In this document: one piece after another, positions 21,715-29,946 of the stretch
Layout of the letters: every line of letters begins with the position of its first letter
How positions within the stretch are numbered: the stretch's first letter is position 1
IMG/VR virus record: IMGVR_UViG_3300042307_002096
Coordinates: 1 to 64,000 of that record
DNA: 64,000 nt
Direction: 5' to 3' (one strand)
DNA from: a virus
Program-made: the position numbers and the translations under genes
Notes under the pieces: model-generated
What the model was told of the DNA's origin: nothing
The model's database searches: none
Seen by the model: only the letters and a program-made list of their open reading frames with translations

Positions 21715-21901
21715 ACCTATGTATAAAGTCGAACGAACAACTGGGAAAGGTTGGTATGAAGTAATGCTATCTCCGTTTAAAACGCCAGAAGACACAGCAA
21801 GTTATATTAGCAAATATAAATGCTACTATCCAAAAGAAGATCGGAAATATAAAATTACCAATCTTTTAACTGGCATTACAACGTTTTTTGACGCAAATTA
21901 A
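21707..21901 (+). CDS. Hypothetical protein
   Basis: A 64-residue basic protein whose ATG overlaps the ligase stop (ATGAATAA). It starts MNKPMYKVERTTGKGWYEVM; a second ATG at 21719 is possible. It is strand-rich with a Tyr/Lys middle (YKCYYPKEDRKYKI). Its end overlaps the convergent Ig-like gene by 4 nt. Confidence 0.55.
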   Translation: MNKPMYKVERTTGKGWYEVMLSPFKTPEDTASYISKYKCYYPKEDRKYKITNLLTGITTFFDAN

Positions 21902-22281
21902 ACGTAACCAAGATTGCGTAATCTTAAGAAGCGTTGTTTTCCTGTTTCAGGATAGATTGCAAAATTGCTGAACGGAATAGTTTCGGCAGTAACGGTTAAA
22001 GTGGCAGCGTTTGATGTTACGGTTGCTTGTGAAAAAGTACCTGCAGCAGTTGCTGACAAAGCTGACACAGCCACAGTAAATGATTTGCCGTTATCTCCAA
22101 TAACCGGATCAATAAAATAACTAGAGCTTGTGGCTCCTGCAATATTGACAGTATTGAGCTTCCATTGATAAGCATATGTAGCTGAAGCAAAGTCTGCTGA
22201 AGGAGTTACAGAAAAAGTGGAGTTTTGTCCAGGAATTGCTGATAGTGATACCGGTTGTGTGGAAATAATAACTGTTGCCAT
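21898..22281 (-). CDS. Ig-like domain protein (virion decoration candidate)
   Basis: The start at 22281 (MATVIISTQPVSLSAIPGQ) is chosen because a TAAATA box lies exactly 11 nt upstream (22287-22292 on this strand); the longer frame would cross it. The 127-residue product contains one Ig-like beta-sandwich: PGQNSTFSVTPS, YAYQWKLNTVNI, GDNGKSFTVAVS. Such domains occur on capsid (Hoc-like) and tail proteins. Late-type promoter and fold support a virion role; which structure is unknown. Confidence 0.7.
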   Translation of the reverse strand: MATVIISTQPVSLSAIPGQNSTFSVTPSADFASATYAYQWKLNTVNIAGATSSSYFIDPVIGDNGKSFTVAVSALSATAAGTFSQATVTSNAATLTVTAETIPFSNFAIYPETGKQRFLRLRNLGYV

Positions 22282-22317
22282 ATTTTTATTTATCAAAAAC
22301 GGACAATTTTTTTGTAG

Positions 22318-22346
22318 TTGAGCTGTCCAACTAGTTGGTATATGAT
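22318..22346 (+). promoter_or_regulatory. Sigma70-like promoter with TGTCC element
   Basis: TTGAGC (22318-22323), TGTCC, TATGAT (22341-22346), 17-nt spacer, 10 nt before the gene at 22356. Confidence 0.6.
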
Positions 22347-22355
22347 TATTACACA

Positions 22356-22904
22356 ATGAAGACAAAACAACGATTGGTCAAAGGAAACAAAGCAGCAATG
22401 ATTAAAATTCAATCAAAACCTCTTACTGAGGAGCAAATTCAAGAATTTGTGAATTACTATAATAAAAACAAATCGTTTCCTGGCTCTAAAATTCCTTGTA
22501 CTGTAACCGGAAAATTGACTACGTGCGTTGGACCGTGGATGGTGAAAAAAATTAAAGAATTTGGTAGTCCTGAGAAGCTGCTCCGCAATTATAAATGCCG
22601 TGGAGCGCTAAAGACAGAAAGGCAAATAATTAAACCAGTGTGTACTAAAACTAAACGCAAAACTAAAATTCGTGAACTTAAAGACGAACAAAAAAATTGG
22701 AATATTCCAAAAGTTAAATTTGCTCCACCACGACCGTTGACAGCACTAGAGCTTACCGAGACTTCAAAAACTTCATGTCTCCGTCCTGACATATTTCTCA
22801 CAAACGGCCGACACTGCGAAGGTTGCAAATATTACGATATTTGCGTCAATCGACTCAAATGTCTTCCAAAGTGGATTAATGAGGACAAAAAAAAGAAAAA
22901 ATAA
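22356..22904 (+). CDS. Basic Cys-rich hypothetical protein
   Basis: The start at 22356 follows the promoter. The 182-residue product is very basic. Its end holds a cysteine cluster (HCEGCKYYDICVNRLKC) that may bind zinc or an iron-sulfur centre, and the middle part (PGSKIPCTVTGKLTTCVGPW) adds two more Cys. A nucleic-acid-binding role is plausible. No family recognised. Confidence 0.6.
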   Translation: MKTKQRLVKGNKAAMIKIQSKPLTEEQIQEFVNYYNKNKSFPGSKIPCTVTGKLTTCVGPWMVKKIKEFGSPEKLLRNYKCRGALKTERQIIKPVCTKTKRKTKIRELKDEQKNWNIPKVKFAPPRPLTALELTETSKTSCLRPDIFLTNGRHCEGCKYYDICVNRLKCLPKWINEDKKKKK

Positions 22905-22942
22905 CGTTGCAAAATAATTTAGCAGATTTAGAATATACACAA

Positions 22943-23137
22943 ATGAATAATACATACGAACAACCAATGCTGTTTCCTGATATGAGTCCTATTAATGGAT
23001 ATCAAAAATATCAAATTAAAAACTATGATGATCCAACATTTGGCATTACACTAAACATTAATGAGGATCAAGATCCCGAAACGTTGGCTCTAGAGAGTCT
23101 TGGATATTTTGTGGTATCTGAAAATTTTATTGACTGA
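22943..23137 (+). CDS. Hypothetical acidic protein
   Basis: ATG at 22943 (MNNTYEQPMLFPDMSPING) is chosen over a TTG at 22907. The 64-residue product is acidic and ends ESLGYFVVSENFID. It lies between two unrecognised small genes in one orientation. Confidence 0.5.
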   Translation: MNNTYEQPMLFPDMSPINGYQKYQIKNYDDPTFGITLNINEDQDPETLALESLGYFVVSENFID

Positions 23138-23142
23138 ACGAC

Positions 23143-23355
23143 ATGTTAAATTCTATTGCTTCGTTTTTGCTCGATCATCCTCCTCTTGATGAAATAGGAG
23201 GACCTGTAACAGAAGTTATAGAAAATTATCGATATGGTTTGATATCAAAAGAAGAAGCTTGTTACATGCTCAATACTAAATTTAAATTTTTTTTAGAAAA
23301 ATGTTATAAACAACAGGAAGAAATTCAGCAGTTGAGTTTTGAATATGATTCATAA
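23143..23355 (+). CDS. Hypothetical protein
   Basis: A 70-residue helical acidic protein (MLNSIASFLLDHPPLDEIGG...) 5 nt after the preceding gene. No domain is recognised. A 65-nt non-coding gap separates it from the lysis-like cassette. Confidence 0.5.
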   Translation: MLNSIASFLLDHPPLDEIGGPVTEVIENYRYGLISKEEACYMLNTKFKFFLEKCYKQQEEIQQLSFEYDS

Positions 23356-23420
23356 ATAGTGCACACTCTCGACGAAAGCCAAATAGCTTAGCATTAAAAA
23401 ATAAACCAATTTGCCTAAGT

Positions 23421-24032
23421 ATGATTATGCACGACATAATCAAGGTTTTTTTGGTTTTAAGTTTGGTTTTATTTACAACTTCTTGTACTGTATATACAGA
23501 AAAACAATCAGAAGCATTGTCGAGCTCAATATATGCAGCTAAGGACTCCATGGATGTGGCTAGAATTGATTTAGCTGACAAATATGTTGCTGAATCAACA
23601 AGACTTGTTAAACCACCCAAAAAAAGAATTGACATTCAATCCGTATATAAAAAAAGCGTAGATATTTCGTCTAATGGCAAATTAAATCAAGCGAGTGTTG
23701 TTAAGCAAAGAGTAGTAGTTATTCCCGAAAAATATAGAACTGATGCAGTAATTGTTGTTAGTTCTGCTGAATATCAAAAGTTATTAGAAGACAAAGAAAC
23801 GTACGAACAAATTAAAAAAGACAATTTGAGTTTAGTTGAGGTTAAAGCAGCAGTCGACAGCGAACTAATTCGACAAACGGACAATAGAGATAAGATGGTT
23901 AATGATCTCAATATAATGCAAAAAAAATTAATTGAGAAAGATTTGGCTATACTTCGTCGCAATATTTTTATTGTTGCGTTGATTGGAACAATTGGTGCAG
24001 GTGCTTATTTAAGATTGAAAGGAATATTATAA
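23421..24032 (+). CDS. Spanin-like lipoprotein with C-terminal membrane segment
   Basis: A 203-residue protein with an N-terminal signal and Cys (FLVLSLVLFTTSC, lipobox weak at -3), a long coiled-coil middle, and a C-terminal hydrophobic segment (IFIVALIGTIGAGAYL, about 182-197). An outer-membrane lipid anchor plus inner-membrane span is the topology of unimolecular spanins, which fuse the two membranes in Gram-negative lysis. It abuts the holin-like and endolysin genes. Function is inferred from topology and context. Confidence 0.6.
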   Translation: MIMHDIIKVFLVLSLVLFTTSCTVYTEKQSEALSSSIYAAKDSMDVARIDLADKYVAESTRLVKPPKKRIDIQSVYKKSVDISSNGKLNQASVVKQRVVVIPEKYRTDAVIVVSSAEYQKLLEDKETYEQIKKDNLSLVEVKAAVDSELIRQTDNRDKMVNDLNIMQKKLIEKDLAILRRNIFIVALIGTIGAGAYLRLKGIL

Positions 24033-24463
24033 TGTTTCCATTTATAAAAAACATAACATTGTCAGCTATTGCTTTTTTAAGCAGTAACAAAGTTCCTCCA
24101 AACACACCGCCAGAGGATTGTGATAGGTTAAAATCAATAAATCACATGGAATCTAAAAAATTCTTTATTGTGTTAACATCTGTTTTTATTCTTGCTTTTT
24201 TTTATTTTGTTAGCGTTGGTGTGCTATTCATGTTACCTCATAATGCACCTGAATTTGTTAGTGGTTTTGTAACGCTGTTTTCAAAAACAATTGAAATTTT
24301 AGCTGTTGTTATAGCTTCGTATGTTGGAGCACAAGCTGTTGTTGATTTAAAATACGCTAGCAATTCTAGTGCTTCTTTAGCAGGGGATACGCACACAGAA
24401 AACACACAAAATGTTACTGTGATACAAACAAACATGAAAGAGGATGATTATGAACTCGTCTAA
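24032..24463 (+). CDS. Holin-like two-span membrane protein
   Basis: A 143-residue protein overlapping the previous stop by 1 nt. It has hydrophobic segments at about residues 45-70 (FFIVLTSVFILAFFYFVSVG) and 85-108 (IEILAVVIASYVGAQAVV) and a polar acidic tail. Its position directly before the endolysin supports a holin, or a membrane partner of it. Holins are too diverse for a sequence-only call. Confidence 0.5.
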   Translation: MFPFIKNITLSAIAFLSSNKVPPNTPPEDCDRLKSINHMESKKFFIVLTSVFILAFFYFVSVGVLFMLPHNAPEFVSGFVTLFSKTIEILAVVIASYVGAQAVVDLKYASNSSASLAGDTHTENTQNVTVIQTNMKEDDYELV

Positions 24464-25067
24464 GCCTTCTGAAAAAACATTAGAATTACTACTCCGGTAT
24501 GAAGTTGGTGGAGGTAAGCCATATTATGAAAAATATCTTTCAAAATTTACTTGGCCTGGCGGAGCATCAGGACCAACAATTGCTATTGGAGTAGATTGTG
24601 CTTATTATTCAGAAAGTGAATTATTTAAAATATTTTCATTTCTTCCAAAAAATCAATTAATTCAAGTTCAAGGAGCTTCGGGAAAATCTGGAGAAAAGGG
24701 AAGGTTGTATACGGTTAAATTAAGAGCTGCAGGAATTACTGTAACTTGGGATAAAGCTCTTGAAATTTTTGAGCAACTTACGTGGCCAAAATTCACAAAA
24801 TTAGCAGAAAAAACGTTTCCTGGATTGGAAAATTTGCACCCAGATGCTTACGGAGCCATTATATCTTTGGTGTTTAATAGAGGCACAAGTCTTGTTGGAG
24901 AAAAGCGAAAGGAAATGGCTAACATTAAAAATTTGATTTCTACAAAAAAATACAAACAAATTGCACAAGAGGTTCGTAACATGAAACGTATTTGGGTTGG
25001 AAAGGGTTTGGACGGTTTGATAGAAAGAAGAGAATCTGAGGCAAGATTAATTGAATCAGTCATATGA
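24450..25067 (+). CDS. Endolysin-like muramidase
   Basis: ATG at 24450 has AAAGAGG 6 nt upstream and is preferred to 24444. The 205-residue product has LLLRYEVGGGKPYYEKY with a possible catalytic Glu near the start. ASGPTIAIGVDCAY and YGAIISLVFNRGTS follow, as in lysozyme-fold phage muramidases of the GH24/pesticin-like type. It lacks a signal peptide, so export would need the holin. It overlaps the PAS-LOV gene by 4 nt (ATGA). Confidence 0.75.
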   Translation: MNSSKPSEKTLELLLRYEVGGGKPYYEKYLSKFTWPGGASGPTIAIGVDCAYYSESELFKIFSFLPKNQLIQVQGASGKSGEKGRLYTVKLRAAGITVTWDKALEIFEQLTWPKFTKLAEKTFPGLENLHPDAYGAIISLVFNRGTSLVGEKRKEMANIKNLISTKKYKQIAQEVRNMKRIWVGKGLDGLIERRESEARLIESVI

Positions 25068-25981
25068 ATAAAACGCCTAAAAAAAAGTTGACTTCGTGCG
25101 AAAATGAAGAAATTTTAAAAAGCATCGAAACTAGACAAAATTCTTTGAATAGCTTGTCTAAATATTTGTCAGAATTAGAAAGTCAGCTTGCTTTGGTGTT
25201 TGCTTCGTCACCTGATATAATCGTGTTCTTAGATCAAGATTCTACGATATTAAAAATAAGTGATGCAGCTTTTACTATATTGGGTTATACACGATCAGAT
25301 TTAGTTGGTAGGCCAATATGGGATTTTATTGATTCAGAAGATGCTATAGAAACTCGTAAAAAATTTTTAGAATTAAGAGAAAAAAAAGTAATGTACTTTG
25401 ATGGGCAAAAAGCACTCGTCAATCATTGGATATCTAAAAGCGGAAACAAAGTAAAGTTAGTATGGAGATTTTCTTTGTGTGACGAGAGAGAAAATCAAAC
25501 AATTGGTATTGCATCTGACATTACTCAGTTTAGTCCAAATAATGCTTATAGCTATAAATTGCTAGAAAAAGCAGTAGAGTCTTCAACAGACGGAATTGTG
25601 ATTACAGATGCACAACACCCGGACAATGTAATGGTGTATGTTAATAGCGCTTTTGAGAAAATTACGGGATATACGAGTAACGAATTAATAGGCAACAACT
25701 GCAGAATGCTGCAGACGGACGACACAAAAAGTTCCAGAGCACTTAAAACTCTGAGATCTTGTATTAAATCCGGAAAAAATTGCGACGTATTGCTGCAAAA
25801 TAAAAGAAAAAACGGAGAAGTATTTTATTCTAGATTAGCAATATCGGCTGTTATTGAACACGGAGTAGTTGTTAACTTTATTGGAGTAGTCAGGGATATA
25901 ACAGATAAAATTGACGTAAAATATGAGTGGTCTCCAAACGCAGAAAGCGGATTTATACATTTAAGCAATCGCCATGAATAA
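25064..25981 (+). CDS. Tandem PAS protein with LOV-like second domain
   Basis: A 305-residue protein with a short N-terminal helix, PAS1 (about 42-155, no Cys signature), and PAS2 (about 166-283). PAS2 contains ITDAQHPDN, VNSAFEKITGY and GNNCRMLQ, the flavin-adduct motif of LOV blue-light receptors (GxNCRFLQ), with Cys213. NKRKNG keeps one flavin-contacting Asn. FYS replaces FWN, and NFIGVVRDIT has Val where LOV usually has Gln. No kinase or output domain follows. The gene overlaps the endolysin and the next gene, so it belongs to the lysis operon. Flavin binding is inferred. Confidence 0.8.
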   Translation: MNKTPKKKLTSCENEEILKSIETRQNSLNSLSKYLSELESQLALVFASSPDIIVFLDQDSTILKISDAAFTILGYTRSDLVGRPIWDFIDSEDAIETRKKFLELREKKVMYFDGQKALVNHWISKSGNKVKLVWRFSLCDERENQTIGIASDITQFSPNNAYSYKLLEKAVESSTDGIVITDAQHPDNVMVYVNSAFEKITGYTSNELIGNNCRMLQTDDTKSSRALKTLRSCIKSGKNCDVLLQNKRKNGEVFYSRLAISAVIEHGVVVNFIGVVRDITDKIDVKYEWSPNAESGFIHLSNRHE

Positions 25982-26378
25982 CAAATTTGAACAAAGCAAC
26001 ATAAATCATTATGAAGGGAACGGCTGGTCTAAATATCAGCTGATGGTGTTGCAACAATTAGAAGACCATCACAGATTGTTGCAAAATCTAAACAAAGATA
26101 TTAATGAGTTAAGACAAGCAAACGCAGTGTCAGATACAGAGCTAAAAATGTGGAGATCTCAAACAATGATTACCGTTCAAAAGTTGGAAGAGGAAGTTGA
26201 TGAAATACTGTATGATGAAAAAGGACTAAACTCTAAAGTATCAACAATTGAGAGAGAGCTGAATATAGAAGAACAAGCAAGTACTAAATGGAAGGCCACA
26301 TTGGCTCTTTATGGTTCTATAGCAGTATTTTTACTAAATACCATTGTGCAAATAGTTACAGCATATATTAAAAAGTAA
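25974..26378 (+). CDS. Coiled-coil protein with C-terminal membrane anchor
   Basis: A 134-residue protein overlapping the PAS-LOV gene by 8 nt. It has a long heptad-rich helix (about 25-100) and a C-terminal membrane segment (LALYGSIAVFLLNTIVQIVTAYI, about 109-131) ending KK. This resembles antiholin- or hemolysin-XhlA-like tail-anchored proteins. Tight linkage makes it a candidate partner for the PAS-LOV protein at the membrane. Confidence 0.6.
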   Translation: MNNKFEQSNINHYEGNGWSKYQLMVLQQLEDHHRLLQNLNKDINELRQANAVSDTELKMWRSQTMITVQKLEEEVDEILYDEKGLNSKVSTIERELNIEEQASTKWKATLALYGSIAVFLLNTIVQIVTAYIKK

Positions 26379-26379
26379 T

Positions 26380-26568
26380 ATGTTTTTTATTGGCAATCAA
26401 GGGCCTGTAATTGAAAGGGATCCAACCATTCAACAGCTTAAACAAAATGTTGCTGATAGATTGTGGGATATTGTTAAAGAAGAACCAGTAAGTACACAAG
26501 AAAATAAAATAAAATTTGTGTCTTTCGAAGATGCTTTAAACGAATTAATTGCTGTAAATAGTCTTTGA
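26380..26568 (+). CDS. Hypothetical protein ending the lysis operon
   Basis: A 62-residue acidic helical protein (MFFIGNQGPVIERDPTIQQL...) 1 nt after the previous stop. No membrane segment or family is seen. A promoter for the next gene follows. Confidence 0.5.
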   Translation: MFFIGNQGPVIERDPTIQQLKQNVADRLWDIVKEEPVSTQENKIKFVSFEDALNELIAVNSL

Positions 26569-26588
26569 TTGTTTAATTTTTTTTTTTG

Positions 26589-26617
26589 TTGCCTTGTTTG
26601 TTTAATTGCCGTATAGT
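26589..26617 (+). promoter_or_regulatory. Sigma70-like promoter
   Basis: TTGCCT (26589-26594), TGTTT in place of TGTCC, and TATAGT (26612-26617) with a 17-nt spacer, 22 nt before the DUF932 start. Confidence 0.55.
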
Positions 26618-26639
26618 GGTCCTTGTAACAATCAAACAT

Positions 26640-27488
26640 ATGACTACACTAACACTTGAACAAGCCACGACAATAGTCCCAGCAATTGGAGCAAATTCCC
26701 CATCCGACCGCGTATCCAATCGCTATCAATTTGTGTCGACCCGAGACATTCTTGAACGTGTACAGCAAGACGGGTGGACAATTACGAACGCAACCGCTCA
26801 AAACCGTTCTCCTTATGCTCAACACCGAATCACTTTGGTACACCAAAATGATCTCAGTACAGCAAATGATTCTAATTCAGAGGGTATTCCTCGTATTGAA
26901 ATGTTTAACTCTCATGACCGAAGCAAACGGTTGATGTTTGCAATTGGTTTTTTTCGTTTTGTTTGTTCAAACGGTCTTATTGTAGCTTCCGGTCCTGCTG
27001 AAACAATTCGAATTAAGCATCGTTTTTCAGGAGACCGTTTGTCTGAAATTATGGAGCAAGTTTCTCAAATTTCTAGTCGTTTTCCTACAATTCAAAATAC
27101 AATTAATAATTTTAAGTCCCGCGAGATGGCTGAAGATGAGCAAGTTTTGTTTGCTCAATACGCAATTAAGGGTCGTTTTAATTATCGACCAGCAATGCCT
27201 AAACGTTTTCAAGATACAGAACGTACCGTAGAACGGCTTTTGCAATCACGTCGAGATGCTGATTCTGGTAATTCCGTTTGGCAGGTATACAACCGCGTTC
27301 AAGAAAACCTTATTAGTGGCATGGAGGGTTTCTCCCGTCCTATCCGAGGATATTTTGACAACGTTCGAGTAAACCAACTTTTGTGGAAAGGTGCTGAAAC
27401 CACGCTTCGGTTTGACAAACAACAACTCCGCTCTGCATTAATGGATCTTATTACTAAAGACGGCAAAAAAAATAAAATATCTGCTTGA
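26640..27488 (+). CDS. DUF932-family protein
   Basis: ATG at 26640 follows the promoter. The 282-residue product matches the phage/plasmid DUF932 family: SNRYQFVSTRDILE, HRITLVH, FFRFVCSNGLIVAS, IRIKHRFSGD, and a helical C-terminal half ending with a short Lys-rich tail. Family members are common on phages and conjugative plasmids; the function is not established. Codon choice (CGT, CCT) differs slightly from neighbours, which suggests an early, well-expressed gene. Confidence 0.8.
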   Translation: MTTLTLEQATTIVPAIGANSPSDRVSNRYQFVSTRDILERVQQDGWTITNATAQNRSPYAQHRITLVHQNDLSTANDSNSEGIPRIEMFNSHDRSKRLMFAIGFFRFVCSNGLIVASGPAETIRIKHRFSGDRLSEIMEQVSQISSRFPTIQNTINNFKSREMAEDEQVLFAQYAIKGRFNYRPAMPKRFQDTERTVERLLQSRRDADSGNSVWQVYNRVQENLISGMEGFSRPIRGYFDNVRVNQLLWKGAETTLRFDKQQLRSALMDLITKDGKKNKISA

Positions 27489-27522
27489 TAAAAATAAAAG
27501 AATAATTCTTAAGCTTCTGAAT

Positions 27523-27738
27523 ATGACTAGAGGAAAGATTCAATATTATTTTAAAGGAATAAAAATGAAAGAAGAGCCAGGAATTGTAGTTAACTCTACT
27601 TGTTGTGAAGTAACTGTTTCTAGGGATATTGATGGACAAATAATAAATTTTGTTCATCAAGAAGGTAAGTGGTTGTTGTCAGGCAATACAACTTCTAATA
27701 GTCTTCTATTTGGCACTCAGTTTATTTTTAATCATTAA
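27523..27738 (+). CDS. Hypothetical protein
   Basis: A 71-residue protein, MTRGKIQYYFKGIKMKEEPG..., with strand-rich middle (GIVVNSTCCEVTVSRDIDGQ). It ends 0 nt before the metallopeptidase start. A start at 27565 (MKEEPG) is possible. Not recognised. Confidence 0.5.
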   Translation: MTRGKIQYYFKGIKMKEEPGIVVNSTCCEVTVSRDIDGQIINFVHQEGKWLLSGNTTSNSLLFGTQFIFNH

Positions 27739-28167
27739 ATGAAATTTTTTAACCAGAAGCTTACCAAAAAACAGCTTAGAGTGACAATTTGCAAGTTTGC
27801 TAAACAAATAGGTGTAAAAAAAGTAATTTTTAATAATAACGGAAAAAATGTTAACGGTACATACAATTCGAAAACGCAAGTATTGTACCTCAACAACAAA
27901 CAGATTAAATCCAGAATGTTGTGTACGTTTTTTCATGAACTTGGACATCATACAGCAGTTGAGCAAAATAAATGGAAAAAATATCACCATTGCTTAGTTC
28001 CGTTTATGACAGTGGATGCAATTTTTAATATTGAAAATAAAATAGATCAAATTGGTAAAAAACTTTGGCACAAACACGTTGACATCAAACAGTGGGGGAT
28101 GTATAAATACGGGTATCCAAAATCACAAAAAAATAATATTATAAAAAATTTTATCAGCAAACAATAA
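27739..28167 (+). CDS. Zinc metallopeptidase-like protein
   Basis: A 142-residue basic protein with TFFHELGHH (residues 63-71), an HExxH zinc motif as in IrrE/ImmA- or SprT-like peptidases. No helix-turn-helix or zinc ribbon is visible. ImmA-type proteases cleave repressors; SprT-type act on crosslinked proteins. Its target is unknown. It overlaps the next start by 1 nt. Confidence 0.6.
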   Translation: MKFFNQKLTKKQLRVTICKFAKQIGVKKVIFNNNGKNVNGTYNSKTQVLYLNNKQIKSRMLCTFFHELGHHTAVEQNKWKKYHHCLVPFMTVDAIFNIENKIDQIGKKLWHKHVDIKQWGMYKYGYPKSQKNNIIKNFISKQ

Positions 28168-28382
28168 TGAGTAACCTAACAGCATACGTATACAAAGATG
28201 GAGACAAATTTTATTTTGACTCCGAAAACTACAACGATAATGGACTAAGTCTGTCAATTGATTACGAAGACGGAGACATGATTAAGTGGACTTGGGAAGG
28301 CAAAAAAATGACGGGAATTTTGAGAGAAGAAGGTCGAAATCTAGGTCTCTTTGCCATTGAAAATACGATGGTTCACGGATGA
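28167..28382 (+). CDS. Hypothetical acidic protein
   Basis: A 71-residue acidic, strand-rich protein (MSNLTAYVYKDGDKFYFDSE...) overlapping genes on both sides by 1-4 nt. It is in the same unit as the metallopeptidase and the nuclease. Not recognised. Confidence 0.5.
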   Translation: MSNLTAYVYKDGDKFYFDSENYNDNGLSLSIDYEDGDMIKWTWEGKKMTGILREEGRNLGLFAIENTMVHG

Positions 28383-29173
28383 GAGTATTTACAGAACTAT
28401 CAATTTTTAACAGAATCACATTTGTTGAAAAAACACATTCTTACTTGATAGACGGACAACCAGCAAATAAATTGTCTGTCACGAGGTTGTTAAAAAAATT
28501 TAAAAAAGAATTTGATAAACAGGGTTCTGCAGAGCGAGTTGCTAAAAGGACAAGAACAACAGTGCAAGCCGTATTGGCTGATTGGGAGCTTGGTAATCTT
28601 TATTCAACTACGTTGGGATCAATGCTGCACAAATATATTGAAAATTATTATTGCAACAAGCGTGTAGAATTCGAGGGAAATTTTAATGGGCTGGGGTTTG
28701 ATGAAAAAAAGAAAATTGGTGAAACTCTACCAACACTAATTGGTTATTTTCAAAATTTTTATAACGACAACAAACATTTAATTTGCGTTAAAACCGAAAT
28801 TGTGCTCGGTGACATCAATGACACTAAGGTTTGTGGTATGTCAGATCTTCTTTGTTATAACACAGAAACAGATCAATTAGAGATATTAGACTTTAAGACG
28901 AACAAACGAATGGAAAAAAAGAGTCCATATGGAGATTTATTTTATCCATTTGATGATATGTCCGAAGGCGAAATTAATGAATATACAATACAGTTAAACA
29001 CATACAAATATTTTGTAGAAAAATACACAAATTTAAAAATCGATAAACTAAAAATTGTTTGGTTTAATGTCGTGAACGACAATTATAAAATTTTCGAGCT
29101 AGAGGATATTCAGCCAAAAATTAAATTAATGTTTGATAAATTCAAAGCAGCTTCTTTATTTGAAGAACAATAA
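28379..29173 (+). CDS. PD-(D/E)XK exonuclease (RecB/Cas4-like)
   Basis: A 264-residue protein. FVEKTHSYLIDG and SVTRLLKKFKKEFD near the start, then VKTEIVLGD, VCGMSDLLCYN and LEILDFKTNK form the E...GxxDLL...DxK catalytic core. INEYTIQLNTYKYFVEK follows as the conserved Q-x-x-x-Y motif. Related phage nucleases resemble T4 Dda-associated or RecB-family exonucleases for DNA degradation or repair. Specific role unknown. Confidence 0.85.
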   Translation: MRVFTELSIFNRITFVEKTHSYLIDGQPANKLSVTRLLKKFKKEFDKQGSAERVAKRTRTTVQAVLADWELGNLYSTTLGSMLHKYIENYYCNKRVEFEGNFNGLGFDEKKKIGETLPTLIGYFQNFYNDNKHLICVKTEIVLGDINDTKVCGMSDLLCYNTETDQLEILDFKTNKRMEKKSPYGDLFYPFDDMSEGEINEYTIQLNTYKYFVEKYTNLKIDKLKIVWFNVVNDNYKIFELEDIQPKIKLMFDKFKAASLFEEQ

Positions 29174-29504
29174 ACAACGATAATATATACACTGGTGCTG
29201 CTATAATAATATTAGAACACACTAGAGCAGACATAACAGATAACCAAAATATTAAACAAAGTGGGCAACTAACCATCTTTAATATAAACTTGAAATATCT
29301 ATTATTTGAGCCCAATGAAAGATCGTATAAAAAATCAGGAAAATATTTAGTCGGGTCATTTTTAATAAAAGAAGTGTATTTTAGTCTAACATTTTCAGCA
29401 ATTTTTAATAGCTGACTGTAGTGAATAAACCAATCCGTATAAAACCAAATAATTGATATTGCAGAAATCCAAAATGTGCAGTAAAAAATTTCTACAATTA
29501 GCAT
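29142..29504 (-). CDS. Membrane protein
   Basis: The start at 29504 (MLIVEIFYCTFWISAIS) is chosen so that it does not overlap the divergent gene at 29524; the frame extends to 29546. The 120-residue product has about three hydrophobic segments and an SCPLC motif before the last pair. It converges with the nuclease gene, overlapping by 32 nt. Not recognised. Confidence 0.45.
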   Translation of the reverse strand: MLIVEIFYCTFWISAISIIWFYTDWFIHYSQLLKIAENVRLKYTSFIKNDPTKYFPDFLYDLSLGSNNRYFKFILKMVSCPLCLIFWLSVMSALVCSNIIIAAPVYILSLFIVLQIKKLL

Positions 29505-29523
29505 AAATAAATATAACTTAATT

Positions 29524-29916
29524 ATGAAATTTGATGATCTATACAACAGAGTGGTTTTTGTCGAGCAAGAAAATACAGAGGTTGCTCATCCGGATGATTT
29601 TAATGACGTCGAGCCAATGCCTCTTGCTGAGCCATCTTTAGAGTCAGACGAACCTGCTCTAGCAGCCGACACTCAAGCAACTTCAGGACTTACTGATTAT
29701 ATCAAATTAACGTTAGATTTTGTTAAAAAGTTACAAGACTCGGATGGAGGAGAGTCTTTACAAACATTAGTAAAGCGTTTGGATTTTCCTGGTTCTGGGT
29801 TTGATGGTATTAGTTCAGGAATGAGTTCAAAAATTTTAGCCGCAGTCAAAGCTGTCCAAGACGTTACAGCTGAACTAGTTTCTCGCAACATTCACGCTGC
29901 TAAAAACAACTCTTGA
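29524..29916 (+). CDS. Small protein with leader-like N-terminus
   Basis: A 130-residue acidic protein starting MKFDDLYNRVVFVEQENTE, similar in pattern to MxFxxLxxxVLxE starts elsewhere in the window. Middle and end are Ala/Ser/Gly-rich helices (FDGISSGMSSKILAAVKAVQ). An ATAAATAAATAT box lies about 20 nt upstream. Possibly a virion core or scaffold protein; this rests on the N-terminus and promoter only. Confidence 0.55.
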   Translation: MKFDDLYNRVVFVEQENTEVAHPDDFNDVEPMPLAEPSLESDEPALAADTQATSGLTDYIKLTLDFVKKLQDSDGGESLQTLVKRLDFPGSGFDGISSGMSSKILAAVKAVQDVTAELVSRNIHAAKNNS

Positions 29917-29946
29917 TTAATTTAGGTATTCACGTATCTTAAAAAC

